From Pseudoflavonifractor phocaeensis (GTDB lineage: Bacteria > Bacillota > Clostridia > Oscillospirales > Oscillospiraceae): a stretch of DNA of 64,000 nucleotides. This document shows positions 52,616 to 61,842 of this stretch, one piece after another (within the stretch, counting starts at the first letter, position 1; each line of letters opens with the position of its first letter). The notes beneath the pieces are model-generated. The model did no database searches and had not been told where the DNA came from. It worked only from the letters and a program-made list of their open reading frames with translations. Made by a program: the position numbers and the translations under genes. The stretch is taken from contig NZ_JACLZC010000002.1 of assembly GCF_016901735.1 (NCBI RefSeq), positions 62,001 to 126,000 of the forward strand. The letters run 5' to 3'.

Positions 52616-53680
52616 ATGAAACGAAAGCTCCCCGCGCTCCTGCTCACCCTGGCCCTCTGCTCCGGTCTGCTGACCGGCTGCGGCTCCGGCGAGACCGCCC
52701 AGTCCGCCCAGTCCGCCCAGCCCTCCTCCGGCGTCCAGAGGGTGGAATCCTTGAAGATTGCCTTCTCTCCCTATGCCGACGCCGATCTTATTTCGGAGTC
52801 CACCCAGCCGCTGGAAGCCATGCTGCAGGAAAAGCTGCTGGAAAAGGGCTACGACGTGGAAGAGATCGACATGACGGTGGGCACCAGCTACACCGCCGTG
52901 GGCGAGGCCCTCAGCGCCGGCAGCGCTGACCTGGGCTTTATTTCGGGCGGCAACTACGTCCTGTTCTCCGACGACTGCGACGTGCTCCTCACCGCCCTGC
53001 GCTACGCCATCAATAAGGACTCGGAAAATCCCGCCGACTGGAACGACGGGACCATTGAGGAAAATACCGACGAGATGAGCACCTATTACCGCTGCATCCT
53101 CCTGGCCGGCCCCACCGAAAAGGGACAGGCGCTCTTGGACAAGGTCAACAGCGGCCAGGAACTCACCTGGGACGACCTCAACAGCGCCACCTGGGCGGTG
53201 CTGAACCCCACCTCCGCTTCCGGCTATATCTACCCCTGTCTCTGGCTCCAGGAGCACTACGGCAAGGGGATCAGCGACCTGGACAACGTGGTGGAGTGTG
53301 ACTCCCACACCACCTCCGTGGCCCGGCTGGCCGCCGGTCAGGTGGACGTGATGGTCTCCTACGGACATATCCGCATCAAAAACGCCCCCATTTGGGAGTC
53401 CGATTTCGGCGGTACCGCGCCTATGGTGGAGCAGACCGGCGTCATCGGCGTCACCGACGGGATCTATAACGATATGATCGCGTACAGCAAGACCTCCGAA
53501 ACCATGGCGGACGCGGATTTCCGCACAGCGGTGGGCGAGGCCTTCATCGAACTGGCCCAGACGGAGGAGGGCCAGGAGATCTTCGGCGTATTCAGCCAGG
53601 TGGGCTACGACTGGGGCAAGGATTCCGACTACGACGGCGAGCGGGACGCCCAAGCCCTCCTGAAATCCATGGAACAGTAA
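52616..53680 (+). CDS. phnD: PhnD-type ABC transporter substrate-binding lipoprotein
   Basis: 354 residues; GGAGG nine bases before ATG 52616. Lipobox LLTGC at the end of the signal peptide, then a two-lobe periplasmic-binding fold: SLKIAFSPYADADLI, DLGFISGGNYVLF, WAVLNPTSASGYIYPCLW and AGQVDVMVSYG. The PhnD family binds phosphonates, phosphite and similar oxyanions. Here the true ligand is unknown; the leader suggests ligand-responsive control. Confidence 0.85.
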   Translation: MKRKLPALLLTLALCSGLLTGCGSGETAQSAQSAQPSSGVQRVESLKIAFSPYADADLISESTQPLEAMLQEKLLEKGYDVEEIDMTVGTSYTAVGEALSAGSADLGFISGGNYVLFSDDCDVLLTALRYAINKDSENPADWNDGTIEENTDEMSTYYRCILLAGPTEKGQALLDKVNSGQELTWDDLNSATWAVLNPTSASGYIYPCLWLQEHYGKGISDLDNVVECDSHTTSVARLAAGQVDVMVSYGHIRIKNAPIWESDFGGTAPMVEQTGVIGVTDGIYNDMIAYSKTSETMADADFRTAVGEAFIELAQTEEGQEIFGVFSQVGYDWGKDSDYDGERDAQALLKSMEQ

Positions 53681-53698
53681 GCCGCCGGGAGGAGTCTC

Positions 53699-54448
53699 AT
53701 GCTGCAAGTCAGCCTTTTGTCAAAAAGCTTTCCCCGCGTCCCCCAGGTCCTGCATGAGGTCAGCTTCACCCTGCGGGACGGAGAATTTCTCTCCGTCATC
53801 GGTCCCTCCGGCGCCGGCAAGACCACTCTCTTCCGCATCCTCAACGGGATGGAGCGCTGCGACAGCGGTCAGGTCCTCTATGGGAGCGTCCCCTTCCAAT
53901 CGGCCGTCGGACAGCAAAAGCGGGCGGTCCAGCGCACCATCGGCACCATCTATCAGGATTTTTGCCTGGTGGAAAACAGCACCGCCATGCAAAACGTCCT
54001 CAACGCCTGTCTGCCGGAGCTCTCGCTGGCCGCCGTTTTGCTGGGGCGCTTCGGTCCGGCGCGGATGCGGAAGGCAGCCGCCATTCTGCGGGAGGTGGGG
54101 CTGGAGGACAAGCTGGAGGAGCCGGTCAAGCGGCTCTCCGGCGGACAAAAGCAGCGGGTGGCCATTGCCCGGGCGCTGATGCGCGATCCCTCCGTTCTGC
54201 TGGCTGACGAGCCGGTGGCCTCTCTGGACCCGGTCACCGGGCGGCAGATTCTGGACCTGCTCAAGGAGGTCCAGCGGTCCCGCGGCGTAAGCGTACTGAT
54301 GAACAGCCACAATCTGGAGCTGTCGCTGGCCTATTCCGACCACATCATCGGCCTTCACCGGGGCCGCGTGGTCTTTGACGGCCCGCCGGACGCGGTGACC
54401 GACGCGGTTTTGGCACGCATTTACGGACAAGCCGGGGTGGAACCATGA
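53699..54448 (+). CDS. phnC: PhnC-type ABC transporter ATPase
   Basis: 249 residues, GGGAGGAG upstream. Walker A GPSGAGKTT, Q-loop TIGTIYQDFCLVENSTAMQN, signature RLSGGQKQRVA, Walker B SVLLADEPVASLDP, switch His in LMNSHNLELSLAYSD. The sequence resembles PhnC/PtxA ATPases. Overlaps the permease gene by four bases. Confidence 0.9.
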   Translation: MLQVSLLSKSFPRVPQVLHEVSFTLRDGEFLSVIGPSGAGKTTLFRILNGMERCDSGQVLYGSVPFQSAVGQQKRAVQRTIGTIYQDFCLVENSTAMQNVLNACLPELSLAAVLLGRFGPARMRKAAAILREVGLEDKLEEPVKRLSGGQKQRVAIARALMRDPSVLLADEPVASLDPVTGRQILDLLKEVQRSRGVSVLMNSHNLELSLAYSDHIIGLHRGRVVFDGPPDAVTDAVLARIYGQAGVEP

Positions 54449-55977
54449 AGCGACGCCGCATTTCCCTTCTGGTGTTCCTCCTGTGTGCGGCGGTCTTTTT
54501 GGCGGCGGCCTGGCTGACGAGCTGCGACCTGGGTCTGATGTGGTCCCGCCGGGCGCACTTGACGGACATCGCCCTAAAATTGTTTCCACCGGACTGGAGC
54601 TTTGCCCAGAAGGTTTTCCCCCTGCTGTGGGCTACGGTGCAGATGTCGGTCACCGGCACGGTCCTGGGCGCCGCCCTGGCCCTCCCCGCGGCCCTGGTCT
54701 GCGCCCGGCCGCTGCCCGGTTTTCCGCCGGTCAAACAGGTCCTGCGCTTTCTCGTCCAGGTGCTGCGCTCCTTTCCCGCCCTGATTCTGGCCCTTCTGGC
54801 CACCTTCTTCCTGGGCATCGGTTCCTTTGCCGGAACCGCCGCGCTCACCGTCTATACCTTCGCCATTATGACCCGCCTTACCTATGAGGACATAGAGCAC
54901 GCCCCCCTGGGCCCCTATTACGCCCTCCGCGCCATGGGAAGCCCCTCCCTCCACGCCTTTTTCCGCGCCGTCTTTCCCGAAATTCTCCCTTCCTATCTCA
55001 CCAACACCCTCTATTTGCTGGAGAGCAACGTGCGCCACAGCGCCATTTTGGGCTATGTGGGCGCGGGCGGCATCGGCCTTTTGCTCAATGAAAAGGTCTC
55101 GTGGCGGGAATACGACAAGGTAGGCATGATCCTCCTGCTCCTCTTCGTCACCGTCGCCCTGATGGAAGCCCTCAGCCGCTTTCTGACCCGTCTGGTACAG
55201 GGAGAGACCGCCATCGGCCGGCTGGGAAAGCGGCTTTTGCTGGGGACTGCCGCGTTCCTTTTCCTCCTTTGTACCCTGACCCTGCCGCCGCCGGACCTGT
55301 CCCGCACCAGTTTGCAGATGGTCCATACTCTTTTTACCGGCATTCTCCACCCCGACTGGTCTCTCTTCTTCCGGATGGACCGCAGCGGCGTGGGCTATCT
55401 GCTGCTGGAAACGGCGGCCATCTCCTTTGTGGGGACCTGTGTGGGAATGGTCTTTGCCGTCCCGCTGTCCTTTCTCAGCAGCAGCCGCTTTTTTCCCGCC
55501 CCTGTGGCGTGGACCTTCCGCACCATCATTACCGCCATCCGCTCTGTCCCCTTCCTGATCTATGGTCTGATCCTGATTCGGGTCTGCGGTCCCGGCGCCT
55601 TTACGGGGGTGCTCACTTTGGCGGTGTGCAGCGTGGGACTCCTCTGCAAACGCTTTTCCGAGGCCATCGACGTCCTAGACCTGCGGCCTTCCCAGGCGTT
55701 GGAGGCCATGGGCGCGTCGAGCATGGCCCGTATCCGCTATGCCGCCCTGCCCCAGCTGGCCCCGCCCTTCTGCTCGGCTCTGCTCTACCGCTTCGATGTG
55801 AACATCCGGGAGGCCTCGGTGCTGGGACTGGCCGCCGCGGGCGGCATCGGCGCGCCGCTCATCTTCGCCATGAATCAGTACGCCTGGAATGAAGTGGGCG
55901 CTTTGGCGCTGGGTATGATTCTGCTGGCCTGGCTGGTGGACCTTCTCTCCGCCGCCTGCCGCCGGCTGCTTCGGTAG
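54445..55977 (+). CDS. phnE: PhnE-type permease, two permease domains fused
   Basis: 510 residues made of two similar halves. Each has a binding-protein-dependent transport inner-membrane module with the EAA-like ATPase-docking loop: APLGPYYALRAMGSPSLHAF in the first and FSEAIDVLDLRPSQALEAMG in the second, each followed by a Gly-rich helix start (GYVGAGGIGLLLNEK; GLAAAGGIGAPLIFA). PhnE proteins are usually single and pair as dimers, so this gene encodes the whole membrane channel. Confidence 0.9.
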   Translation: MKRRRISLLVFLLCAAVFLAAAWLTSCDLGLMWSRRAHLTDIALKLFPPDWSFAQKVFPLLWATVQMSVTGTVLGAALALPAALVCARPLPGFPPVKQVLRFLVQVLRSFPALILALLATFFLGIGSFAGTAALTVYTFAIMTRLTYEDIEHAPLGPYYALRAMGSPSLHAFFRAVFPEILPSYLTNTLYLLESNVRHSAILGYVGAGGIGLLLNEKVSWREYDKVGMILLLLFVTVALMEALSRFLTRLVQGETAIGRLGKRLLLGTAAFLFLLCTLTLPPPDLSRTSLQMVHTLFTGILHPDWSLFFRMDRSGVGYLLLETAAISFVGTCVGMVFAVPLSFLSSSRFFPAPVAWTFRTIITAIRSVPFLIYGLILIRVCGPGAFTGVLTLAVCSVGLLCKRFSEAIDVLDLRPSQALEAMGASSMARIRYAALPQLAPPFCSALLYRFDVNIREASVLGLAAAGGIGAPLIFAMNQYAWNEVGALALGMILLAWLVDLLSAACRRLLR

Positions 55978-55992
55978 CATCCTCCGCAGCAT

Positions 55993-56031
55993 AAGACCCG
56001 GGAGGCTTTCGTTCCGCCTCCCGGGTCTTTT
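55993..56031. terminator. Bidirectional terminator after the phn operon
   Basis: AAGACCCGGGAGGC pairs perfectly with GCCTCCCGGGTCTT, followed by TTCG. Confidence 0.88.
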
Positions 56032-56033
56032 CG

Positions 56034-56912
56034 TCACTTCAGATTTTTCTCTAAAAAATCCACCATTTTATCATAAAAATCCACGCAATATCCATGTTTT
56101 CGCCCCAGAAAGCACAGGTACTCCTTGGGCTCGGGCAGCTTGGCGCAGAGCGCCTCCACCCATTTGGGCGGGCACTCGGCGTCCTTCTCCCCCGCCGCCA
56201 CCAGGGTGGGGCAGTCCAGCCGGGCGGCGCAGCACATGGGATCGGCCACACGGAGCCGTTTCGCCGCCTGCTCGTAGGAGAGGATAGGCTGACAATACCC
56301 CTGGGCCGCAAAGGAGATCACCTCCTCCAGCCGCTCCGACGAAAACCCGATGAGAAAGGGCTGGTCGGCGCACACCGCCCGGCACCGGTCCTGATAAAGC
56401 CCGCCCAGCACCACACTCAGACCGCCACCCTGGCTGGTCCCGCAAAAGGCCAGCGACCGGACGCCGGCTCCCTCCGCCTCTCCCGCCCATCGAATGGCGG
56501 TCATGGCGTCTAAGAGCCATTCCTCATAGGTGTCCGCCCCGCCAAACACGGTATCATAGAGCACCGGCCAGGCCCCCCGGCGTAAGAGGCCCTCGTCCGG
56601 CCCGTCCGGGGTGTCATAGCCCAGCGGGGAGAGGACCAGCACATGGCAGAGCTCGGTCAGCGCCTCTGGATAGGCGTACAGCTCCGCCCGATAGCCGGGG
56701 CTGACCACCAGCAATGGGCTGTCCCTCCTCCGTGCGGGGGCGAACCAGTTCCAAAAGGGCCGGCGTCCCTGCCGGCAAAGTGACACATAGTATCCCTGGG
56801 CTTGGGGAGAACGCTCCGGATAGACCGGCGGCGGACTGCCCACCCGGCGGCCTTTTTCCCAATATATCTCCCGCTCCGCCCGCCGCCGGAGTTCTTTGAT
56901 CCGCGCTTCCAT
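56034..56912 (-). CDS. Acetylxylan esterase / cephalosporin-C deacetylase-like hydrolase
   Basis: 292 residues, alpha/beta-hydrolase. Nucleophile Ser in AFCGTSQGGGLSVVLGG, Asp in VAAGEKDAECPP and His in LGRKHGYCVDFY. An N-terminal segment (FAPARRRDSPLLVVSPGYRA) carries the oxyanion strand. No signal peptide, so it acts in the cytoplasm on acetylated sugars or similar esters. Convergent with the phn operon. Confidence 0.85.
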   Translation of the reverse strand: MEARIKELRRRAEREIYWEKGRRVGSPPPVYPERSPQAQGYYVSLCRQGRRPFWNWFAPARRRDSPLLVVSPGYRAELYAYPEALTELCHVLVLSPLGYDTPDGPDEGLLRRGAWPVLYDTVFGGADTYEEWLLDAMTAIRWAGEAEGAGVRSLAFCGTSQGGGLSVVLGGLYQDRCRAVCADQPFLIGFSSERLEEVISFAAQGYCQPILSYEQAAKRLRVADPMCCAARLDCPTLVAAGEKDAECPPKWVEALCAKLPEPKEYLCFLGRKHGYCVDFYDKMVDFLEKNLK

Positions 56913-57001
56913 CTTCCCGTTCCCCTTTCCGGACTGTATTTTCTGGATTAAGTATACAAAATTTCAAGGAAAACGTAAAGAGAAAACCCCTAGAAACAAA
57001 A

Positions 57002-57033
57002 CAGGGCGCGATACCCGCGGGTATCGCGCCCTG
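57002..57033 (-). terminator. Terminator of the SLH protein gene
   Basis: CAGGGCGCGATACCC pairs with GGGTATCGCGCCCTG, followed on the minus strand by TTTTGTTTC. Confidence 0.9.
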
Positions 57034-57043
57034 GCGTCTGAAC

Positions 57044-60000
57044 TCAGCCCATCTGACTGAACCGATAGAGCATCTGAGCTACCTCCACCCGGGACGCGCC
57101 GCCCTGGGGATCCAACTCGTTGTTCTCTTTTCCGGAAAGAATGCCGTTGGCCACTGCCCAGCGGACGCCCTCCGTCGCCCAGCCGGATACCTGCCCGGCG
57201 TCGGCAAAGGTCAGCGTGCCCTCGGCAGGGGCTCCGCCGGCGTAGCGGTAGAGCATGACCGCCACCTGCTCCCGGGTAATGCCGGTTTCCGGATGGGTGC
57301 CGTCAGAAATGCCCTTCCGGACCGCCCATTCCATGCCCTCGGCATACCAGGGCGTGCTGCCGCTGGTGTCCACGCCGTCCATACGGGCCAGCACCGTCAT
57401 CAGCATTCCTCTGGTGGTGGGCGCATTGGGCGCAAAGGTGGTGGCGCTGGTCCCCTGGAACAGTCCCTTCCCCACCACATAGTTGATGGCGTCTCTCCCC
57501 CAATGGTCCTCCGCCACGTCCGTAAAGGCCGGCAGACCGCCCAAAGGCGTCTCGCCCTCGGAAATGTTCGTCTCTTCGATAAAGGAGGCCGAGACCTTCA
57601 CGGTCGTGTCCGGCATGGTAAAGGTATAGCGGCCATCCTCCGACCGAACCTCCACCTCGCTGCCGCCGCTCGTCCGGACGGCAAGCGTCTCCAGCGCATA
57701 GCCCGGCAGCGGCGTAACGGTCAGTGTGATCTTGGTGTGCTCCGGCGCGCGGTCCTGATCGGCCGTCACCGTTCCGCCCTCCATATCCGCGATTTGGATG
57801 CTGTGCCGGAGGACCGCACTGCCTCCCGTGCCGGAACCGCCGCTCGAACCACCGCTGCCGCCGCCGGAAGGCGCTTCCTCCCGCCACGCGGCGGTCACGG
57901 TGACGCTGTGGTCCGGCATGATAAAGCTGGCTGTTTGTTCACCGGCGTTGGAGAGGGCCACCTCCTCCGAGGTCCAGCCGTCAAACCGGTAACCGCTGCG
58001 TGTGCCGGCGTCAATGGTGACCTCCGTTCCGGCGGCATAGCTGCCCGCGCCGGAAGCGCCGTCTCCTGTCTCAAGCAGGGTGACCGCGTACTGTTCCTGC
58101 GTCCAGTGGGCATAAACCGTGATGTCGGCGTCAAATACGGTCTCCTCCGTCACCTGACTGCCGCCCTCCGGCTGGGTATACCAGCCCTGGAAACGGTAGC
58201 CCTCCCGCACCGGGACAGGCAGCGCCTCCAGACGGCCTTCCCCGTCGGTCACCGTCCACGCCTCCTCCACGGCACCGCCGTTGGCGTCCCAGGTCACGGT
58301 ATAGACCGGCAGCGCCTCCTCCCGGTACATCCGCCAGAGCTGGGTGGCATAGAAGGGATTGGCCGTACCGATGTAGATCCCTTCATCGGTGGACTCCATG
58401 CCTCTCAGGCCGTGGTTATAGGGGTCGCCGAAGCCGTCGTCGGTAATGACGTCAAAATTGACGCCGTCGTTGGATACCAGCAGGTCAAAGCCCCGCTCAC
58501 ACTGCCGGGCATAGTAATTGACCCCAAAGTAATAGACAAAATTCTTCAGGTCCCGGCTGTACATCACCGTGTCCAGCCGCTCCAGGAAGTTTTTCACCTT
58601 ATCTCGGATAAGGGTGATAAAATCACCCCGGGACAGGGTGACGGCGGCGGTAAGGGACGCCGTCCCATCCTGTTCTTCCGCCGCTCCATCCGGCAGAAGG
58701 GTGACCTCCTGCCCGTCCGCCGAGAGGGCGATGGCAGGCGTCTCTCCCTGGGTCAGCGGGTCCAGCAGACCCTCCTCTCCGGCGGCGGAACGGGCGGATC
58801 TCCCGTCGCTCTCTCCCAGCAGCAGGTCCATCACCTGGCGGAACCGTCCGTAATCCTCCATCAGCGCCTCATAATAGGGCACCGGATTTTCCGTGCTGGC
58901 CTCGTCGGCAACCCCGGCCAGCAGCTGGAAAAAGTCCAGCAGCTCTTCATCGGTGAGAAGATGCTTCGCGGCAGAGGTGATGATCTCCCGTACCAGGGGG
59001 TCCATATCCTCTCCCAGCGCCAGATCCAGGGCCGTGCGCAGGTGCTCCACCCGCTGAAGGATATCCTCCCGGTCCATATTGGCCACCTGTCCGTCGGTCA
59101 GCTGGGTGAACATATAGGTCAGGGTGGAGGTATCATAAGTACCCACATAAAGCTCTCCGTCGTGGACCTCATAGCGCCAGACATACTGGTTGGAGTGACT
59201 GCCCAGTCCGGCCCCCAGATTGCCGATGGGGCCGTCGGGGAATTCCGGGTTGTCGTCCTTTCCGGCCACCATCTCAAAGCGTTCCCCGGCGTCCATCCGG
59301 TACAGGTAGATGGAGTGGTCCAGGTCACGGTAGAGGGGCTCAAAGTTGCCGCTGGCAGGCACCGCCGCCAGGTCCAGCATGGGGTCGTTGTAGGTGCCCA
59401 GATAGAGATGATCCTCATAGACCCACAGGTTGCAGGCCATGGAATAATTGATGCCAAAGCCGAAGGGCAAAACGGCCTCGGGATTGCCGCCGGCCAGCTG
59501 CGTCCAGACAAAATCGCCGTCTGCCTGCTTTTCGCCCCGGTAGAGGGCAAAGCCCTGCTTGTTGGTGACGCCGTCCACGGTGCGGTCGGTGACTACGGTG
59601 ACATACAGCTTTCCGTGAAAAGGAATGATATCCCAGATGCCGCCGCCGTTGAGTCCGTCCGTATTGTAAATGGCGGGCAGGTTGTCGAAGTCCTCCTGGT
59701 CGCCGATGACCCGCCACTCCTCCGCCGGCTTGCTGGGGTCGTCGGTGGCCACGATCAGACCGCCCGGCGTTCCCTCGCCGTCGTAGTTGTCACTGGTGTA
59801 GCACATAATCAGTTCGCCGTCAAAGACCGTCAGGCCGTGGACACCGTTGGCGATGTTTTTGGCTGCGGCGGTGAAGTTCGTATTGTGATAGGCGATGCGG
59901 GCCTGATTGGTGGCCGGGTCGATCTCCACCAGGGTCATGGTGGGGTTGCCCATGCCCACGAAATAGAGCTTGTCGTGGAACTCACACACCATCCGGTAGC

Positions 60001-60610
60001 CGGAGAGATAATTTTTGATGGCCATGCTGGGGCTGTATCCGGGGAAGATGTCGGGATAGTCCTGCCAGACCTCCCGCTCACAAAACAGCTCCGTCACCGC
60101 TCCCGTCTCCTTGTGGACCGCCATAATGACGGGACGCCACTGGTCGATTTTGCTGGTGTCGAATTTGTCGCTGCCAAAGGCCACCTGTACCACTTCCTGA
60201 GAAATGGCGGAGGCCTGGCTGTCGGTAAAGATCCGGTTGCCCTCTCCGTCCTTCATGGCCTTCAGGGCGTTCATGACATTGTTGTGGTAGATGTAAAACG
60301 TGGAATTATAGCAGGTGCCGATGTAAATATAATCGCCGTACTCGATCATGGACCAGGTGTAGCTCTGCCCTCGGTCCTGCTCCTCCAGGATGCTGTCCAG
60401 CTCGCCGCTGCCGGCCGTAGGGTGGGAGATCTTTTCGATGGTATACCCGCCCTGGCTGTACACGCCCTGCTCCTTTGGGATATAGCCGATCTTTCCCGCC
60501 TCATCTCTGACCACTTCTCCCGGGGCCGCGGCGGCGCTGACGGTCATGCTCAGGCACAGCGCGCCGGAAAGCAGCGCACCCAGGGTCTTTTGCAACCAGT
60601 GTTTTTTCAT
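57044..60610 (-). CDS. Large secreted S-layer-homology surface protein
   Basis: 1188 residues from ATG 60610 (AAGGAAGGG upstream). Signal peptide LGALLSGALCLSMTVSAAAA; a large N-terminal part with repeated Trp/Tyr-rich blades (NGGGIWDIIPFHGKLYVTVV, YEDHLYLGTYNDPMLDLAA, YEVHDGELYVGTYDTSTL) that looks like a beta-propeller; a helical insert near 540-660; two or three InlB/Listeria-Bacteroides repeats (TVTWDANGGAVEEAW, GYRFQGWYTQPEGGSQVTE); a Gly/Ser linker; and three C-terminal SLH domains (AFTDVAEDHWGRDAINYVVG to YRFSQMG) for cell-wall attachment. Adhesin or enzyme role unknown. Confidence 0.9.
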   Translation of the reverse strand: MKKHWLQKTLGALLSGALCLSMTVSAAAAPGEVVRDEAGKIGYIPKEQGVYSQGGYTIEKISHPTAGSGELDSILEEQDRGQSYTWSMIEYGDYIYIGTCYNSTFYIYHNNVMNALKAMKDGEGNRIFTDSQASAISQEVVQVAFGSDKFDTSKIDQWRPVIMAVHKETGAVTELFCEREVWQDYPDIFPGYSPSMAIKNYLSGYRMVCEFHDKLYFVGMGNPTMTLVEIDPATNQARIAYHNTNFTAAAKNIANGVHGLTVFDGELIMCYTSDNYDGEGTPGGLIVATDDPSKPAEEWRVIGDQEDFDNLPAIYNTDGLNGGGIWDIIPFHGKLYVTVVTDRTVDGVTNKQGFALYRGEKQADGDFVWTQLAGGNPEAVLPFGFGINYSMACNLWVYEDHLYLGTYNDPMLDLAAVPASGNFEPLYRDLDHSIYLYRMDAGERFEMVAGKDDNPEFPDGPIGNLGAGLGSHSNQYVWRYEVHDGELYVGTYDTSTLTYMFTQLTDGQVANMDREDILQRVEHLRTALDLALGEDMDPLVREIITSAAKHLLTDEELLDFFQLLAGVADEASTENPVPYYEALMEDYGRFRQVMDLLLGESDGRSARSAAGEEGLLDPLTQGETPAIALSADGQEVTLLPDGAAEEQDGTASLTAAVTLSRGDFITLIRDKVKNFLERLDTVMYSRDLKNFVYYFGVNYYARQCERGFDLLVSNDGVNFDVITDDGFGDPYNHGLRGMESTDEGIYIGTANPFYATQLWRMYREEALPVYTVTWDANGGAVEEAWTVTDGEGRLEALPVPVREGYRFQGWYTQPEGGSQVTEETVFDADITVYAHWTQEQYAVTLLETGDGASGAGSYAAGTEVTIDAGTRSGYRFDGWTSEEVALSNAGEQTASFIMPDHSVTVTAAWREEAPSGGGSGGSSGGSGTGGSAVLRHSIQIADMEGGTVTADQDRAPEHTKITLTVTPLPGYALETLAVRTSGGSEVEVRSEDGRYTFTMPDTTVKVSASFIEETNISEGETPLGGLPAFTDVAEDHWGRDAINYVVGKGLFQGTSATTFAPNAPTTRGMLMTVLARMDGVDTSGSTPWYAEGMEWAVRKGISDGTHPETGITREQVAVMLYRYAGGAPAEGTLTFADAGQVSGWATEGVRWAVANGILSGKENNELDPQGGASRVEVAQMLYRFSQMG

Positions 60611-60696
60611 AAGATCCCTTCCTTCTCTCAATTTCTCTCTTTTCAAACCGCGGTCCGTCCGCTCCCACGGCTCCGTCAGCCTGAAAGAATGCTTTC

Positions 60697-60725
60697 AGTA
60701 TACCATAGCCGCTTTGCTTTTACAA
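60697..60725 (-). promoter_or_regulatory. Promoter of the SLH protein gene
   Basis: Minus strand TTGTAA (60725-60720), 17-base spacer, TATACT (60702-60697). Confidence 0.75.
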
Positions 60726-60770
60726 GGCGTATTCCATCTCTTCCACCTCCCAAATTCCCTGTGACTGGGC

Positions 60771-60809
60771 AAAAAAGATCCCATGGAGCGAGTTTCACTC
60801 CATGGGATC
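60771..60809 (-). terminator. Terminator of the dhaKLM operon
   Basis: GATCCCATGGAGCGA pairs with the arm at 60795-60809 around a short loop, followed on the minus strand by TTTTTT. Confidence 0.92.
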
Positions 60810-60813
60810 GCAC

Positions 60814-61194
60814 TCAAAGCTTATGTCCCTCGGCAACCTGACGGACGGCGGCCAAAATGCCCTCCAGGTCCATGCCGATGGAGGCGGACACCGCGGCCAC
60901 GATGGCCCCTTCCACCACCGGCCCGTCGGCCAGACGCACTTTCACGCCGTCCACCGCCTCCACAACCATCTCGGCGGTCATCAGCGCGCTGCCCACATCG
61001 AAGAGGATCACCACGCCGTCCGGCGAGGAGACCGACTCCACCGCCTCCAAAATGCGCTGGAAATCGGTGCCGATGCCTCCGTCCGGCAATCCGCCCGCCG
61101 CGGCCACGGGAACCTGTCCCGCCATTTGCAGCGCCAGTTCCCGGGCCCCCTCGGCTACCTTTTCACTGTGGGATACGATTACTACTCCAACCAT
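60814..61194 (-). CDS. dhaM: Dihydroxyacetone kinase phosphotransfer subunit DhaM (EIIA domain only)
   Basis: 126 residues, a single EIIA-Man-like domain: VGVVIVSHSEKVAEGARELA with the phospho-accepting His at position 9, then VVILFDVGSALMTAEMVVE. Unlike the E. coli protein it has no fused HPr or EI domains, so it needs separate carriers; HPr and EI genes lie 2 kb away, divergent. It recharges ADP on DhaL. Confidence 0.93.
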   Translation of the reverse strand: MVGVVIVSHSEKVAEGARELALQMAGQVPVAAAGGLPDGGIGTDFQRILEAVESVSSPDGVVILFDVGSALMTAEMVVEAVDGVKVRLADGPVVEGAIVAAVSASIGMDLEGILAAVRQVAEGHKL

Positions 61195-61205
61195 GTATTT
61201 CCTCC

Positions 61206-61826
61206 TCAGGCCCAGTGCTTAGCGATGACGGACAGCAGCAGCGTAAAGGAGGTGGCGCCGGGGTCCTGATGGCCCAGGCTCCGCTCACCCAGATAGCTGG
61301 CCCGTCCCTTTGTGGCCACCATGTCCTTGGTCCGCTCCACACCTGCCTGGGCGGCGGCCAGACCGGCGGCCAGCACCGCTCCCGTGGGCGCGCCTTTGGC
61401 CTCTTCCATGGCCTCCAGCGCCGGCACCATGGCGTCCAGCATGGTCTGCTCGCCGGTAGTGGATTTGCCCCGCAGCTTGACCCCCGCCACGGCGGCGGAC
61501 AGCATAGCCAAAAAGTCGTCCAGCCCCACCTCCTGTTTGCCGTTGACCGCCACGGCGGCCTTCATGAAAGCGGTACCATACAGCGGGCCGGACGCGCCGC
61601 CCACGGTGGAGACCAAGGTCATACCCACCGTTTTGAGCACCGTGCCCACGTCCTTTTCCGCCAGGCCGGGCAGCTTCTCGCTGACCGCCTGAAAGCCCCT
61701 GGCCAGATTGATCCCGTGGTCGCTGTCCCCAATGGGCATATCCAGCTGGGTGAGATAGTCCTTATTTTCCTGAATGATGACGTTCATCTCCTCCAGCAGG
61801 GAGATGACATCGGCGGTATTTGCCAT
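61206..61826 (-). CDS. dhaL: Dihydroxyacetone kinase subunit DhaL
   Basis: 206 residues from ATG 61826 (AAAGGAGG upstream). ADP/Mg site with GDSDHGINLARGFQAV, then GGASGPLYGTAFMKAA and the C-terminal GRASYLGERSLGHQDPGA. It carries the nucleotide that phosphorylates dihydroxyacetone on DhaK and is recharged by DhaM. Middle gene of dhaK-dhaL-dhaM. Confidence 0.95.
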   Translation of the reverse strand: MANTADVISLLEEMNVIIQENKDYLTQLDMPIGDSDHGINLARGFQAVSEKLPGLAEKDVGTVLKTVGMTLVSTVGGASGPLYGTAFMKAAVAVNGKQEVGLDDFLAMLSAAVAGVKLRGKSTTGEQTMLDAMVPALEAMEEAKGAPTGAVLAAGLAAAQAGVERTKDMVATKGRASYLGERSLGHQDPGATSFTLLLSVIAKHWA

Positions 61827-61842
61827 GGTTTTCCTCCTTTGG

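Noticed and set aside
57293-60841. Very long open frame (about 1180 codons) opposite the SLH protein gene
   Set aside because: It is the antisense shadow of a G+C-rich gene: biased composition, no ribosome site, no recognisable domains, and the opposite strand carries clear SLH, InlB and signal peptide features.
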